A DNA stretch of 64,000 nt from Caulobacteraceae bacterium (GCA_019247715.1 JAFBAO010000088.1:1-64000); one strand, 5' to 3'; counted from the first letter of the stretch, positions 43,753-57,786 are shown. A program made the numbers and translations. Notes: generated from the letters alone by a model not told the origin.

Positions 43753-44628
43753 CTACGCCCGCTCGGGGGTCGCCACGATCATCCTGCGGTAAAGCCGCCA
43801 GGTCGCATGGCCCAGCATGGGCATCACGAAGATGAGGCCGAAGAGGGCCGGCAGCGAGCCCAGCGCCAAGGCCCCGGCCACGATCAGGCCCCAGACCGCC
43901 ATCGTGCGCCAGTTGGCGACCACCGCCCGGACCGAGACGGCGATCGCCCGCCCGACGCCCACGTCCCGGTCCAGGAGCAGCGGGAAGGAGACGACGCTGA
44001 TGGCGAGGGCGACCACGGCGAAGAGGAAGCCCACCCCCATCCCGATCACGATCATCGTCCAGCCCTGGGCCGTGGCGAACACGTCATGGACGAAGGCGCT
44101 CAAGGAGGCTGGGGCGGCCGGTCCCAGGGTGGCCAGGTAGATCCCGTAGGCCGCCCCCAGCCAGGCCAGCAGCACCGCCAGCAGGATGAGGCCGAGCTCG
44201 AAGATCGAGCCGAGCGCGGGCGAGCGGAACACCCCGAAGGCGTCGGTCCAGGTCACCGCCGCGCCCTGCTCGCGCCGCCGGCTGATCTCGTAGAGCCCCA
44301 CCGCCGCCGCCGGTCCCACCAGGGCGAAGCCCGAGGCCAGGGGAAAGATGAGCGGCAAGAGGTTGTGGTTCAGCAGCAGTTCGGCCAGCACCAGGCCGGC
44401 GAGCGAATAGACGAGGGCCACGAACACCACGTCTTCGCGCGCCGCCACCAGGTCGCGGGCGCCCTGGCGAAGGGCGTCCTTGAGGTCGGCGAACCCAACC
44501 TTGCGGATCGCCAGCGGCGTATCGGCTGGGTGATGCGGGTGTGCGACGGCGTGGCCGGCGTCGGAGGCGGCCACGGTCATCTGCTCGAGCGCCATCTCGA
44601 ACGGATTGCGGATGTGGTTTGGCGGCAC
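43753..44628 (-). CDS. DUF2189 family membrane protein
   Basis: 291 residues from a GTG with GGGAGG six bases upstream. After a His-rich N-terminal region (DAGHAVAHPHHPADTP), about six membrane helices follow: DVVFVALVYSLAGLVLAELLL, LLPLIFPLASGFALVGPAAAVGLYEIS, LGSIFELGLILLAVLLAWLGAAYGIYLA, WTMIVIGMGVGFLFAVVALAISVVSF, WRTMAVWGLIVAGALALGSLPALFGLIF. The arrangement fits DUF2189. Function unknown; it might interact with respiratory components in some species. Confidence 0.82.
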   Translation of the reverse strand: MPPNHIRNPFEMALEQMTVAASDAGHAVAHPHHPADTPLAIRKVGFADLKDALRQGARDLVAAREDVVFVALVYSLAGLVLAELLLNHNLLPLIFPLASGFALVGPAAAVGLYEISRRREQGAAVTWTDAFGVFRSPALGSIFELGLILLAVLLAWLGAAYGIYLATLGPAAPASLSAFVHDVFATAQGWTMIVIGMGVGFLFAVVALAISVVSFPLLLDRDVGVGRAIAVSVRAVVANWRTMAVWGLIVAGALALGSLPALFGLIFVMPMLGHATWRLYRRMIVATPERA

Positions 44629-44752
44629 GTCGTTCCTCCCTCTCGTTTGGTCGGAGGGAAAGGCGCGGGCGCCGATCGCTGGACGGGCGCCGCGGACGCC
44701 GCCCTCTGGACACCCTGAGACTATCACGCGGGGGCCGGGTTGTCGCGGACCC

Positions 44753-45367
44753 CTAACGAGCCGGCGCCCCTCGCCCGGGCGCGGCCGCCTGGAGGTCGAG
44801 CCAGGCCAGCAGCTTCAGGGCCGGCCCCAGCACCGCCAGCGCCGCGAAAGGCAGATATTCGGCCAGGTGCAGCGGCGTGACGCTCTGCAGCGGGCGCAGG
44901 AAATCGAGCGCGAAATCGAAGGCGATGCAGGTCGTCCCCAAGGTCCAGACCGTGCGCCACGACTTCGGGCCCATGATCCGGGCGAGGCGTGGAAGCGAGC
45001 CCAGGGCCAGGAGGGCGGCCGCCAGCGCCCCCGGGCCGAACACGAGAAACACCCAGGCGGCCGGCGGCTGGCCGATCAGGCAGAGCCAGGCGACCAGACC
45101 CAGATGCACGGCCAGGACGGCCGCGAACGCCAGGCCGAGCGCCGCCGCCCGCGCCTTCAAGGGGCGGAACGCCTCCCCGAAGAGGGTGACCAGCGCGCCG
45201 GCCACATAGCTCTGCCAGAAGCAGGCGAAGGCGAGCCTGGCAGTCAGGCGAAGGCCGAGCTCGGCGCCGGCCTTGCCGAGACCCGCATGCAGGAAGGCGG
45301 CGGCCGCAAGGGCGAGCGCCAGGGCGAAAGCCCCGCCGATCCAAACCGCCAAGCCAGCCCGGCTCAT
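44753..45367 (-). CDS. Polytopic membrane protein of unknown function
   Basis: 204 residues from the ATG at 45367. A longer frame back to a TTG at 45430 is open, but it runs through a perfect TTGACA -35 hexamer (45420-45415 on the minus strand), so I read that part as promoter. About six helices: GLAVWIGGAFALALALAAAAFLHAGL, LAFACFWQSYVAGALVTLFG, LGLAFAAVLAVHLGLVAWLCLIG, AAWVFLVFGPGALAAALLAL, WRTVWTLGTTCIAFDFALDFL, YLPFAALAVLGPALKLLAWLDL. No family recognised. Confidence 0.65.
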   Translation of the reverse strand: MSRAGLAVWIGGAFALALALAAAAFLHAGLGKAGAELGLRLTARLAFACFWQSYVAGALVTLFGEAFRPLKARAAALGLAFAAVLAVHLGLVAWLCLIGQPPAAWVFLVFGPGALAAALLALGSLPRLARIMGPKSWRTVWTLGTTCIAFDFALDFLRPLQSVTPLHLAEYLPFAALAVLGPALKLLAWLDLQAAAPGRGAPAR

Positions 45368-45507
45368 GCCGTCAAACCCCACCTTGGTTAAGGCAAGCGC
45401 TTCGGCGCCTCGCCTGTCAATCGCGCTCAACCGGATGCTTGGCGCGCCGCGCTCCAGAGGTTAGGCCATCTGCGCCCCTCCGGGCGCGCACGACGGGAGA
45501 AGCGAGA

Positions 45508-46254
45508 ATGACGGGAACGGTGCTTCGTGAAACCAGGGACGGCCTTGCGATCCTGACGCTCAACCGTCCGCAGAAGCTCAACAGTCTCACCGTCGAGCTC
45601 TTCGAGGACCTCGACGCGCACGTGACGGCCATCGCCGCCGAGACCGACCGGGTCGGCTGCGTGGTGCTGCGGGGGGCGGGCCGCTGCTTCTCGGCCGGTC
45701 ACGACCTTGGCGACATCGCCGCCGGCGAGGCGCTGCCCCGGCCCAATTTCCAGGCCCTGGTGATCCAGGCGCTCTCGGAGCTGCCGCAGCCGGTGATCAG
45801 CGCCGTGCACAGCCACTGCTACACCGGGGCCCTGGAACTGGCCCTGGCGGGGGACATCATCCTCGCCTCCGAAGACGCCAAGTTCGCCGACACCCACGCC
45901 CGGTGGTCGCTGGTTCCGGCCTGGGGGATGAGCCAGCGGCTGCCGCGCCGGATCGGGCGCGCCAAGACCAACGAGATGATGTTCACCTGCGCCACCTATT
46001 CGGGCGCCGAGGCCGTGGCCATGGGCCTGGCCAACCGCTGTTTCCCCGACGAAACCTTCTTTGCGGACGTCGAGGCCTTCGCCCGGGTGATCCTGGAGCA
46101 GTCCTGGTTCAGCCACCGGGCCAACAAGCGGCTGCTGGTGGACACCGACGGCATGACCCTGGACGCCGGCCTCGGCCACGAGATCTACCATACTTCCGGG
46201 CGCGGCCCCGACATGCAGGAGCGGATCGCCGCCTTCGCCAAGCGCAAAGGGTGA
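45508..46254 (+). CDS. Enoyl-CoA hydratase/isomerase family protein
   Basis: 248 residues from an ATG preceded by GGGAGAA. Crotonase-fold motifs: TLNRPQKLNSL, VLRGAGRCFSAGHDLGDIA (oxyanion hole) and PVISAVHSHCYTGALELALAGDIILASEDAKFADTHA. The Glu pair of a true hydratase is not clearly in place, so an isomerase or other crotonase activity is possible. Convergent with the wax ester synthase gene, four bases apart. Confidence 0.85.
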   Translation: MTGTVLRETRDGLAILTLNRPQKLNSLTVELFEDLDAHVTAIAAETDRVGCVVLRGAGRCFSAGHDLGDIAAGEALPRPNFQALVIQALSELPQPVISAVHSHCYTGALELALAGDIILASEDAKFADTHARWSLVPAWGMSQRLPRRIGRAKTNEMMFTCATYSGAEAVAMGLANRCFPDETFFADVEAFARVILEQSWFSHRANKRLLVDTDGMTLDAGLGHEIYHTSGRGPDMQERIAAFAKRKG

Positions 46255-46258
46255 GGAG

Positions 46259-47614
46259 CTAGCCCGCCAACGCCTCGTATTCGGCCAGGGCGTCCTTGAG
46301 ATAGGCGCCGATCCGCTGGATCTGCGGAAACTTCGCCGAGTCTGCGGCTATCCCCAGGTCCAGCGCCCCGGCGTAGCGGCGCGAGGTGATGTTGAGGAAG
46401 CGGCCCAGACCCACGATGGGCGTGGGGTAGTTGGCGAGCAGGCGAAAGCCGGCCATGAACCGCGCCTCGGCCGGCCCCGGCACGTTGGAGAGCGTGACGT
46501 TGCCGGGCAGCTGCGCCGAGCCGGGGCTCGCGAAGCGCTCGCGCCGCTGCCTCGCGCCGTAGGGCCTTTCGGGCCCGTCTAGCAGGGCTTCGTCGTACTG
46601 GGTCCGCGCCCGCTCCACCGCCATGGAGGCCTGGATCGCGCGAAGCCGCGCCACCGGGTCCTCGATATGGGTGGCGAGATGCGGGTGCAGGGCGACGATC
46701 CGGTTGCCGTAGTCGCCGTGCTCGGGCCGCCGATAACTGCGCGCCGAGTTGACCACGATCGGATCCTCCGGGAGGTCGTCCAGCTCGATCAGCCGCCGGC
46801 GCACGGCCGAGGCGGCCATGGCCAGGAAGATGTCGTTGATCGTGCCGCCGAAGGCCTTGGCGAGCGCGCGCACCCGCTCGAACGGCAGGCTCACGGCGTC
46901 GTAGGAGCGCTCAAGGGAGCTGGGGCCGGAGAGCTTGAGGCTCGGGGTCTTCGCGCGCCTCGGCAGCTCCCCCGACTTCAGCATCGCCAGAGCCGCCTCG
47001 ACCTGCGCCTTCTTCTGCTCGCGCAGCGGCGCCTCGGCGGCGAACCGCGCTTCCGCGGCCGCCCGCCAGGCCTCCGGCGAGGGGAGGGCGCCGGCCCGGC
47101 GGACTCCGACGGCTGGCCCCGTCTCGTCCCGTAGCTTCGAGAGCGCGGCCTGGAAGGCGATCCCGTCCGTCAGCGCGTGATGGACCGTGACGTAGAGGGC
47201 CGCGCGGCCTCCCTCGACGTTGGGGAAGAGGAAGATCCGGAACGGCGGACGCGAGAGGTCCAGCCGGTCGATGATCCGCCCGGCGATGAACCGGCGCAGT
47301 CCCGCCTCGTCGATCGGCGCCGGGATCGTCTGCAGGTGATAGTCGAGGTCCGGCTCGGCGACGTCGACCCAGACGTCCGAGTCATAGCCGTCGGGGGACT
47401 GACGCAGCTCCACGAGCAGCGGGCTCTGCGGGAGGCGCTCGGCGATCTGCCGCCGGAACCGGTCCGCAACGCCGCCCGCCTCACCGGGGGGAACCTCGAA
47501 ATATTGGAGCGCCCCGATGTGCAGGGGGTTGGTCGGGACGTCCATGAGCACCATGAAGTGGTCGTCCGGCCGCAGCCGGCGCACGCCCGGTCCCAGATCG
47601 CCCGCCGTCTCCAT
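46259..47614 (-). CDS. Wax ester synthase / diacylglycerol acyltransferase (WS/DGAT)
   Basis: 451 residues. The catalytic motif HHALTDG (145-151) matches the family HHxxxDG. Other family features are an N-terminal RLRPDDHFMVLMDVPTNPLHIGAL and a C-terminal NVTLSNVPGPAEARFMAGFRL, LGIAADSAKFPQIQRIGAYLKDALAEYEAL. It uses acyl-CoA to make wax esters or triacylglycerol for storage. Only a few alphaproteobacteria carry it, so it points to neutral-lipid storage in this organism. Confidence 0.92.
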   Translation of the reverse strand: METAGDLGPGVRRLRPDDHFMVLMDVPTNPLHIGALQYFEVPPGEAGGVADRFRRQIAERLPQSPLLVELRQSPDGYDSDVWVDVAEPDLDYHLQTIPAPIDEAGLRRFIAGRIIDRLDLSRPPFRIFLFPNVEGGRAALYVTVHHALTDGIAFQAALSKLRDETGPAVGVRRAGALPSPEAWRAAAEARFAAEAPLREQKKAQVEAALAMLKSGELPRRAKTPSLKLSGPSSLERSYDAVSLPFERVRALAKAFGGTINDIFLAMAASAVRRRLIELDDLPEDPIVVNSARSYRRPEHGDYGNRIVALHPHLATHIEDPVARLRAIQASMAVERARTQYDEALLDGPERPYGARQRRERFASPGSAQLPGNVTLSNVPGPAEARFMAGFRLLANYPTPIVGLGRFLNITSRRYAGALDLGIAADSAKFPQIQRIGAYLKDALAEYEALAG

Positions 47615-47808
47615 GGCCGCCTCCTCGCGGCCCGGAACCTAGATCAGGAGGCCGCCGTTCGCCACCGGCGCGACCTCTCGCCGCCGCCGTGGGATCCTCG
47701 AACGACCACGTCACGGGGAGGCCGAGGAGCCTCCCGGGACGTGCGGTTTACGAATTGAGTTCGCTTCAGCGCCGCCCCATCAATCGAGCGAACTTCAAAT
47801 TCACCACA

Positions 47809-48342
47809 CTAGCGACGGCCGCCGTGATCATGGTCGCCGTCGCGCCAGCCGCGGTCGTGGTCGCCGCCGCCGCGGTCGTGGTCGCCGCCGCCGCGATCGC
47901 CATGCCAGCCCCCGTCGCGATCGCCGTGCCAGCCGCCGTCGCGATCGCCGTGCCAGCCACGATCACCGCCGTGCCAGCCGCGCCACTCGTTCCAGTGGCG
48001 CTCATGCCAGTCGCCGCCGTGCCAGTAGCCGTCGTCCCAGCGCCGCCAGCCGCGACCCTCGTACCAGCCCCAGGGGTGGCCGCCGGCCCAGCCGTTCCAG
48101 CCGTAAACGCCGCCCCAGCCGTAGCCGTAGCGCCACGGATAGCCACACCAGTACCAGCCGGGCCCGCGCCAGCCGTCGTCGTACCAGCAGTAGTGGCGTC
48201 CGCCGTAGAGATAGAAGCCCACCTGGGCTTCGATCAGGTAGGGGTCGTGTCCGTAGAGGGGCGCCGCCTGGGCGCCGGTCGCCGCCGCTCCCGCCAGCGC
48301 CATCGCGCCCGCTGCGGCCGCCGCCGCGAGTTTCTTTCGCAT
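47809..48342 (-). CDS. Exported Trp/Gly/His/Asp-rich repeat protein
   Basis: 177 residues. Signal peptide MRKKLAAAAAAGAMALAGAAATGAQA. The middle is aromatic- and Gly-rich (GFYLYGGRHYCWYDDGWRGP, WRYGYGWGGVYGWNGWAGG). The end is a run of tandem units GWHGDRDG (three copies) followed by GGGDHDRG units. His and Asp in the repeats could bind metal; the protein is otherwise low-complexity. Function unknown. Confidence 0.8.
   Translation of the reverse strand: MRKKLAAAAAAGAMALAGAAATGAQAAPLYGHDPYLIEAQVGFYLYGGRHYCWYDDGWRGPGWYWCGYPWRYGYGWGGVYGWNGWAGGHPWGWYEGRGWRRWDDGYWHGGDWHERHWNEWRGWHGGDRGWHGDRDGGWHGDRDGGWHGDRGGGDHDRGGGDHDRGWRDGDHDHGGRR
47851..47958. repeat. Tandem repeats within the Trp/Gly/His-rich gene
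   Basis: Two consecutive 21-base units beginning GCGGTCGTGG (47851-47871 and 47872-47892) are followed by 24-base units beginning GCGATCGCC (47893-47916, 47917-47940) and a partial third (47941-47958). They are in frame and encode the GGGDHDR and GWHGDRDG repeats. Such units can expand or contract by slippage. Confidence 0.8.
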
Positions 48343-48460
48343 TTCTGTCTCCAAACCTCCCTCGTGCGTGGAGATACAAACGATCAGCCACGCTTCCGGT
48401 TTCCCACGGCGCCGCTGAACCGTTCCTGAACGCTTCGGGCGAGGGCGGCCGCTATAGCCG

Positions 48461-49396
48461 TCAGGAATGCTGATCCCAAGCCGCCGTGAGGCCGCGCCCA
48501 CGGGTGCGCAGACCTGCGATTACTTCGAGTTGCGTCCGGTAATTCCAGATCATGTGGTCCTCCACGGCGAAGAACCTGCGCGAGGGCAGCCAGACCGCCA
48601 GCGACCAGAGCTCCACCGCCAGCCAGGCCAGGAGATTGCGGTCCCGCCGCAGCGGCGCCTTCGGGGTCCGCGCGGCCAGCAGCCGCGGATCGCCGCTGTG
48701 TTGGTAGCCCCAGGGGCTAGCCAGGGGCACGCCTGGAACCAGATCCCAATGGTTCACAAGCCGATAGTGCGGACACTTCACCTGCCGGTCGAAGTCGCGC
48801 GTGGCGACCCTCGGCGAGCCGAAGGTGTAGCAGGCGGCTAGGTTGTCCCGCTCCAGCGCCGCCGAGGCGATCTGGGCGAGCGCCCCGCCCAGGGAGTGGC
48901 CGGTGATGTAGAGGCCGAGGTCGGCCGGCACGGCCGCGTCCACCGCCGAGCGGATCTCGTCGGCCGACACCGCGAAGGCCTTCCAGAAGCCGCTGTGGAC
49001 CCGGACGCCCGGAAATCCCGGCAGGTCCATGCGCAGCGCGTCGAGGTCGATCGCCCAGTCGGCGAGATTGGCGGTGCCGCGGAAGGCAAGGACGGCGAAC
49101 TCGGCGGGATTGACCGCGAGGAAGGCCTGGACGTCGTTGCGGTTGAAGACCCCCGCGAGCGCGAACTTGCCGCCCGCCAGGCACGCCGCCAGCGCGTCGC
49201 GTCCGCCTGGCTTCTCGGCCTTGGCCGCGCCAGGGCCGGGCGGCGGCTGCGCATCGACGAACGGGATGTAGGCGAGCTCGGAGAAGATGGCCATCAAGGC
49301 CGCGGTCCGGTCCGAATAGGCCGCCCGCCAGGTGGGGATCGCCACCGCGTCGCCTGCGGTGAGACGGGGAGGGGCGGGCGGCTTGCCGGCGGCCAT
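48461..49396 (-). CDS. Class 3 lipase family protein
   Basis: 311 residues. Alpha/beta-hydrolase with the lipase_3 elbow GHSLGG (166-171, nucleophile Ser168), preceded by FAVLAFRGTANLADWAIDLDA and followed by YTFGSPRVATRDFD and HYRLVNHWDLVPGVPL, which supply the acid and base region. No signal peptide is visible, so it may act inside the cell, perhaps on stored neutral lipid. A WS/DGAT gene lies 0.8 kb away on the same strand. Confidence 0.87.
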   Translation of the reverse strand: MAAGKPPAPPRLTAGDAVAIPTWRAAYSDRTAALMAIFSELAYIPFVDAQPPPGPGAAKAEKPGGRDALAACLAGGKFALAGVFNRNDVQAFLAVNPAEFAVLAFRGTANLADWAIDLDALRMDLPGFPGVRVHSGFWKAFAVSADEIRSAVDAAVPADLGLYITGHSLGGALAQIASAALERDNLAACYTFGSPRVATRDFDRQVKCPHYRLVNHWDLVPGVPLASPWGYQHSGDPRLLAARTPKAPLRRDRNLLAWLAVELWSLAVWLPSRRFFAVEDHMIWNYRTQLEVIAGLRTRGRGLTAAWDQHS

Positions 49397-49470
49397 GGGA
49401 AATCACCTTGGGTGGACGGACGAGACACCATCATCACGCACGGTCGCGGTTAGGATTGGCTTGACGTTTA

Positions 49471-49485
49471 GAACAAACCGTGAAA
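49471..49485. promoter_or_regulatory. Near-consensus alphaproteobacterial SOS (LexA) box
   Basis: GAAC (49471-49474), seven bases, then GAAA (49482-49485): seven of eight defined bases of GAAC-N7-GAAC, the reverse-strand form of the alphaproteobacterial LexA site GTTC-N7-GTTC. A third GAAC follows at 49487-49490. TTGACG, a good -35 box, lies at 49461-49466 just upstream. It is placed to control the peptide at 49519 and perhaps dnaE. Confidence 0.5.
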
Positions 49486-49518
49486 GGAACAAAACAAGCA
49501 CAAACGGAGGTTCTCCCC

Positions 49519-49608
49519 ATGTTTCGGTTGGCGCGCGAAGGTCTGGCCCTTGCCTCGGTGGCGAGCTTCGTTTGGATGGTCTGCAATCTCGCCCAGTTCG
49601 CTGGGTGA
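49519..49608 (+). CDS. 29-residue single-helix peptide, SidA-like division inhibitor candidate
   Basis: ATG to TGA gives exactly 29 residues. The start MFRLAREGL is followed by one membrane helix (ALASVASFVWMVCNLAQFAG). GGAGG lies eight bases before the ATG, an unusually strong ribosome site. An SOS-box-like repeat lies about 35 bases upstream and dnaE begins 45 bases downstream. In Caulobacter crescentus SidA is a 29-residue inner-membrane peptide under LexA control that blocks division at FtsW/FtsN. Length, topology, regulation and, as I recall, gene location match; direct sequence identity could not be checked. Confidence 0.75.
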   Translation: MFRLAREGLALASVASFVWMVCNLAQFAG

Positions 49609-49653
49609 GTCGCTTCGGGCGCGGCGCTAGCGTTGGCAAGGCGAGGTTGGCGG

Positions 49654-53085
<3,432 letters not shown>

Positions 53086-53094
53086 GGCCCTCAC

Positions 53095-53256
53095 CCGCTC
53101 ATCCCGGCGAAAGCCGGGACCCAGGGGGGAAGCTGAAACACCCGATCTGGCGCCGCGCCCTGGCCAATCTCGTCCGTGGGGATCGGAAGAATCGCGGCCC
53201 CGGCCCGGCCTGGCGTGGCCGGGAGGCTGGGTCCCGGCGTTCGCCGGGATGAGCGG
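53095..53256. repeat. Inverted pair of CCCGGCGAAAGCCGGGACCCAG-type intergenic repeats
   Basis: A 30-base element (53095-53124, core CATCCCGGCGAAAGCCGGGA) recurs inverted at 53227-53256, differing only in the small loop. Each copy is itself a hairpin and the two can pair with each other. They fill the gap between convergent dnaE and the CinA-domain gene, where they may act as a bidirectional transcript end. Elements of this kind are numerous in Caulobacterales genomes. Confidence 0.85.
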
Positions 53257-53276
53257 ATCGGGCGAGCTTCCGCGCC

Positions 53277-53768
53277 CTACCGCAGCCGGTCGCGGAGCAT
53301 CTCCAGAGCCGTCTGCAGCGCCGCGAGCTGGATCTCCTCGCGGGTCTCGAATTCGAAAAGCTCGTGCCGGTGCAGGACCGACTGGTTCGCCCGGGCGGTG
53401 GCGAAATGGACGGCGCCCACCGGCTTCAGCGGCGTTCCCCCGCCGGGGCCCGCCACCCCGGTGACCGCCACCGCCACGTGGGCGTGGGAGTTCTCCAGCG
53501 CCCCCTCGGCCATCATCCGCGAGATGGGCTCGGAGACCGCCCCGAGGTCGGCGATCAGGTCGCCCGAGACGCCCAGCATCTCCTGCTTGGCCCGGTTGGT
53601 GTAGGCGACGAACCCCCGCTCGAAGACGTCGGAGGCCCCCGGGATGGCGCAGATGGCCGCCGCCACCAGGCCGCCCGTGCAGCTCTCCGCGGTGACGATC
53701 CGCAAGGAGCGCTCACGCGCATCGTCGATCACCAGTCGCGCCAAGGTCTCGATCTCGAGCGAAAACAT
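53277..53768 (-). CDS. pncC: CinA C-terminal domain protein (nicotinamide-nucleotide amidase)
   Basis: 163 residues, single-domain form. Conserved TAESCTGGLVAAAI with the catalytic Ser, DVFERGFVAYTNRAKQEMLGV, AVAVTGVAGPGGGTPLKPVGAVHFA. It hydrolyses nicotinamide mononucleotide to nicotinate mononucleotide in NAD recycling. It ends right beside the repeat pair. The ispDF gene follows on the same strand. Confidence 0.9.
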   Translation of the reverse strand: MFSLEIETLARLVIDDARERSLRIVTAESCTGGLVAAAICAIPGASDVFERGFVAYTNRAKQEMLGVSGDLIADLGAVSEPISRMMAEGALENSHAHVAVAVTGVAGPGGGTPLKPVGAVHFATARANQSVLHRHELFEFETREEIQLAALQTALEMLRDRLR

Positions 53769-53875
53769 CGGTCCCTCCGTCGGCCAGCCGCCGACAACAG
53801 CATTCGGCGCCGCCGCCTTTCAAGCCGGATTCGAGCGGCGGAGACGACCCTCAGCGGCCCGAGGACGTCTGGCCG

Positions 53876-55027
53876 CTACGCCGGCAGCTCCACGGCCGCC
53901 ACCGCCTGGGCGGCCAGGCCCTCCTCGCGGCCGGCGAAGCCCATGCCCTCGGTGGTCGTGGCCTTCACGCTCACCGCCGACACGGGCGTGCGCAAGAGCT
54001 CGGCCAGCCGCTCGCGCATGGCCTGACGGTGCGGCTTGATCTTCGGCCGCTCGCAGATCAGCGTCACGTCGGCGTTGAGCACCCGCCCGCCGCGGCCGGC
54101 CAGCAGCTCCACCGCGTGGGTGAGGAACCGGTCGGAGGAGGCGTCCTTCCAGCGTGGGTCGCTGGGGGGGAAATGGTCGCCGATGTCCCCCTCGCCGATC
54201 GCCCCCAGGATCGCGTCGGTGAGCGCGTGCAGCCCGGCGTCGGCGTCGGAATGGCCGACGAGGCCGTGATCGTGGGCGATCGGCACGCCGCAAAGCATCA
54301 CCCCGCTCCCCGGCCCGAAGCGGTGGGCGTCGAACCCCTGGCCGACGCGAACCGTCCGCGCCGAGCCGGCAAGCCTTTCAGCCATGGCGAAGTCCTCCGG
54401 ATAGGTGAGCTTGGCGAGCGCTGGGTCGCCCGCCACCAGCGCCACCCGCATGCCGTCGCGCTCGGCCAGGCTCGCCTCGTCGGTGGGCGTCTCGCCCTCG
54501 GGCCAGGCGGCGAAAGCGGCCCTGAGGGCCCCCAGTCGGAAGGCCTGCGGGGTCTGGGCGCGCCAGAGCCCCGCGCGGTCGGCGGTGCCGGCGATGGCCC
54601 CAGCGCCGTCGTCGCGCTTCAGGGTGTCGGCCAGGGGCAGGGCGAGGATCGCGCCGGGGGCGGTCTCGAGCGCCACCAGCAGGCGCTGGATGGCCGGCTG
54701 GGTCAGCAGGGGCCGGGCCGCGTCGTGGACGAGGACGATGCTCTCCTCGTCGCCCTCCAGCGCCGCAAGGCCGTTGCGGACCGACTGGGCTCTGGTCTCG
54801 CCGCCGGCCACGGCGCGCCAGCGCGGCAGCCCGGCAAGCGCCTTGGCGGCTTCACCCTGTGCGCCCGGCGCCGTCACCACCACGACGTCCCGGGCGCCGG
54901 CGGCCAGCAGGGCCTCAAGCGACCAGCGGACCACCGGCCGCCCCGCTAGGGTCCGCCACTGCTTGGCGCCGCCGGGGCCGGCCCGGGCGCCGACTCCCGC
55001 GGCCACGACCACGGCCGAGAATTCCAT
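53876..55027 (-). CDS. ispDF: Bifunctional IspD/IspF of the MEP isoprenoid pathway
   Basis: 383 residues. The IspD half (~1-220) has [21 protein letters not shown] and [11 protein letters not shown], the CTP- and MEP-binding parts. The IspF half (~225-383) has [14 protein letters not shown] with the Zn ligands Asp and His, [18 protein letters not shown] and [13 protein letters not shown]. Fusion of the two enzymes is common in alphaproteobacteria. ATG at 55027 chosen over a TTG ten codons earlier. The ribosome site is weak. It is divergent from ntrB; dusB, often between them, is absent. Confidence 0.95.
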   Translation of the reverse strand: MEFSAVVVAAGVGARAGPGGAKQWRTLAGRPVVRWSLEALLAAGARDVVVVTAPGAQGEAAKALAGLPRWRAVAGGETRAQSVRNGLAALEGDEESIVLVHDAARPLLTQPAIQRLLVALETAPGAILALPLADTLKRDDGAGAIAGTADRAGLWRAQTPQAFRLGALRAAFAAWPEGETPTDEASLAERDGMRVALVAGDPALAKLTYPEDFAMAERLAGSARTVRVGQGFDAHRFGPGSGVMLCGVPIAHDHGLVGHSDADAGLHALTDAILGAIGEGDIGDHFPPSDPRWKDASSDRFLTHAVELLAGRGGRVLNADVTLICERPKIKPHRQAMRERLAELLRTPVSAVSVKATTTEGMGFAGREEGLAAQAVAAVELPA

Positions 55028-55146
55028 AAAGAGGCTCTTAAGCGACGCGCGCCCCAAGTCTAGGCTTTACGCAGCTGCAACATTCTGCCTAAAAAGTCAT
55101 CGACGACGCTGCCCAATTCATGGGCAGTCGCAAGGGGGCCATTTGC

Positions 55147-56273
55147 ATGAGCGGAAGCCGCACGCGGTTGGCCTCTGGGCGGCCCCACCTGGACACGCTG
55201 AAGGCGACGGCCTTCGACCTCATTCCCGAGCCGGCCATGGTGGTCGACAGCGAGGGGGCGCTGGTCGCGGTCAACGAGGCGGCCGAGGCGCTCTTCGGGC
55301 AAGGCCTGGCGCTGCTGGCGCGCGGCCGCTTCAAGGCCGCCCTGCCGCCGGATTCCGCCCTGGTCTTCCTCATCAACCGGGCGGTCAGCCAGGGAGGGCC
55401 GGTCCGCGAGCGGGAGATCGAGATCGCCCTCTTCGGCCATCCGCCCTTCCAGGCCGACGGCGCGGCCGCCCCGCTCGGCGACGGGGCGGTGCTGCTCACC
55501 CTGCATCTGCGTGGCGGGACCTTCGGCGTCGACCGGACCGTCGATGTGGCCGGTCTGCGCTCGGTCGTGGGCCTGGGGCGGATGCTGGCCCACGAGATCA
55601 AGAACCCACTCGCAGGCATCCGGGGCGCCGCCCAACTCCTGAAGAGCGGGGCCAAGACCGAGGACGCCCCGCTCGCCCAGCTCATCATGGACGAGACCGA
55701 CCGCATACGGCGCCTGGTGGACCGGATGGAGGCCTTTTCCGACGACGCGGCGCCGGCGCGCGCGCACGTGAACATCCACCAGGTCCTCGACCGGGTGCGG
55801 GCGCTCGCCGCCAATGGCGTGGCCGAGGGCCTGCTGCTGCGCGAGACTTACGATCCTTCCCTGCCGCCGGTCCTGGGCGACGAAGATCAGCTGATCCAGA
55901 TCTTCCTCAATCTGGTGAAGAACGCCGCCGAAGCCGCCCATGCGCGGCGCGACGGCCGCGGCGAGGTTGTCATCTCCACCGCCTACCGCCACGGCGTCCG
56001 GGTCCGGGCCGGCGAGGGCGTCCGCACCCAGGGTGCGCCGCTGGAGGTCAGGGTGCAGGATAACGGTCCGGGCGTCCCGCAGGCCCTGCGGGATCATCTG
56101 TTCGAGCCGTTCGTCACCACCAAGGCTAACGGCGCGGGCCTCGGCCTCGCCCTGGTGGCCAAGCTGGTCTCCGGCCACGGCGGTCTCATCGACTTCGACT
56201 CGGAGCCCGGTCGGACCGTCTTTCGCGTGCTTCTGCCGGTCGCGCCGCCGTCGGCCGCCTTCGAAGGTTCCCT

Positions 56274-56277
<4 letters not shown>
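55147..56277 (+). CDS. ntrB: Nitrogen regulation sensor kinase NtrB
   Basis: 376 residues from the ATG at 55147. N-terminal PAS-like sensor ([29 protein letters not shown]), phospho-acceptor His149 in [19 protein letters not shown] and an HATPase domain ([30 protein letters not shown]). It controls NtrC phosphorylation in response to PII. The ntrC ATG overlaps its stop (ATGA). Confidence 0.96.
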
Positions 56278-57695
<1,418 letters not shown>

Positions 57696-57786
57696 AGGCC
57701 CGCACCGCTCCTAGCTCCGGGAGCCTGACGCATAATAGCCACAACCCTGTTGAAATTCGGGCACAGCCAACGATAGGCTGAGTTCG

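Noticed and set aside
47766..48146. Ala/Thr/Gly-rich open frame across the repeat region
   Set aside because: It is another frame of the same strand as the Trp/Gly/His-rich gene; its low-complexity Ala-Thr-Gly text is a by-product of the tandem repeats.
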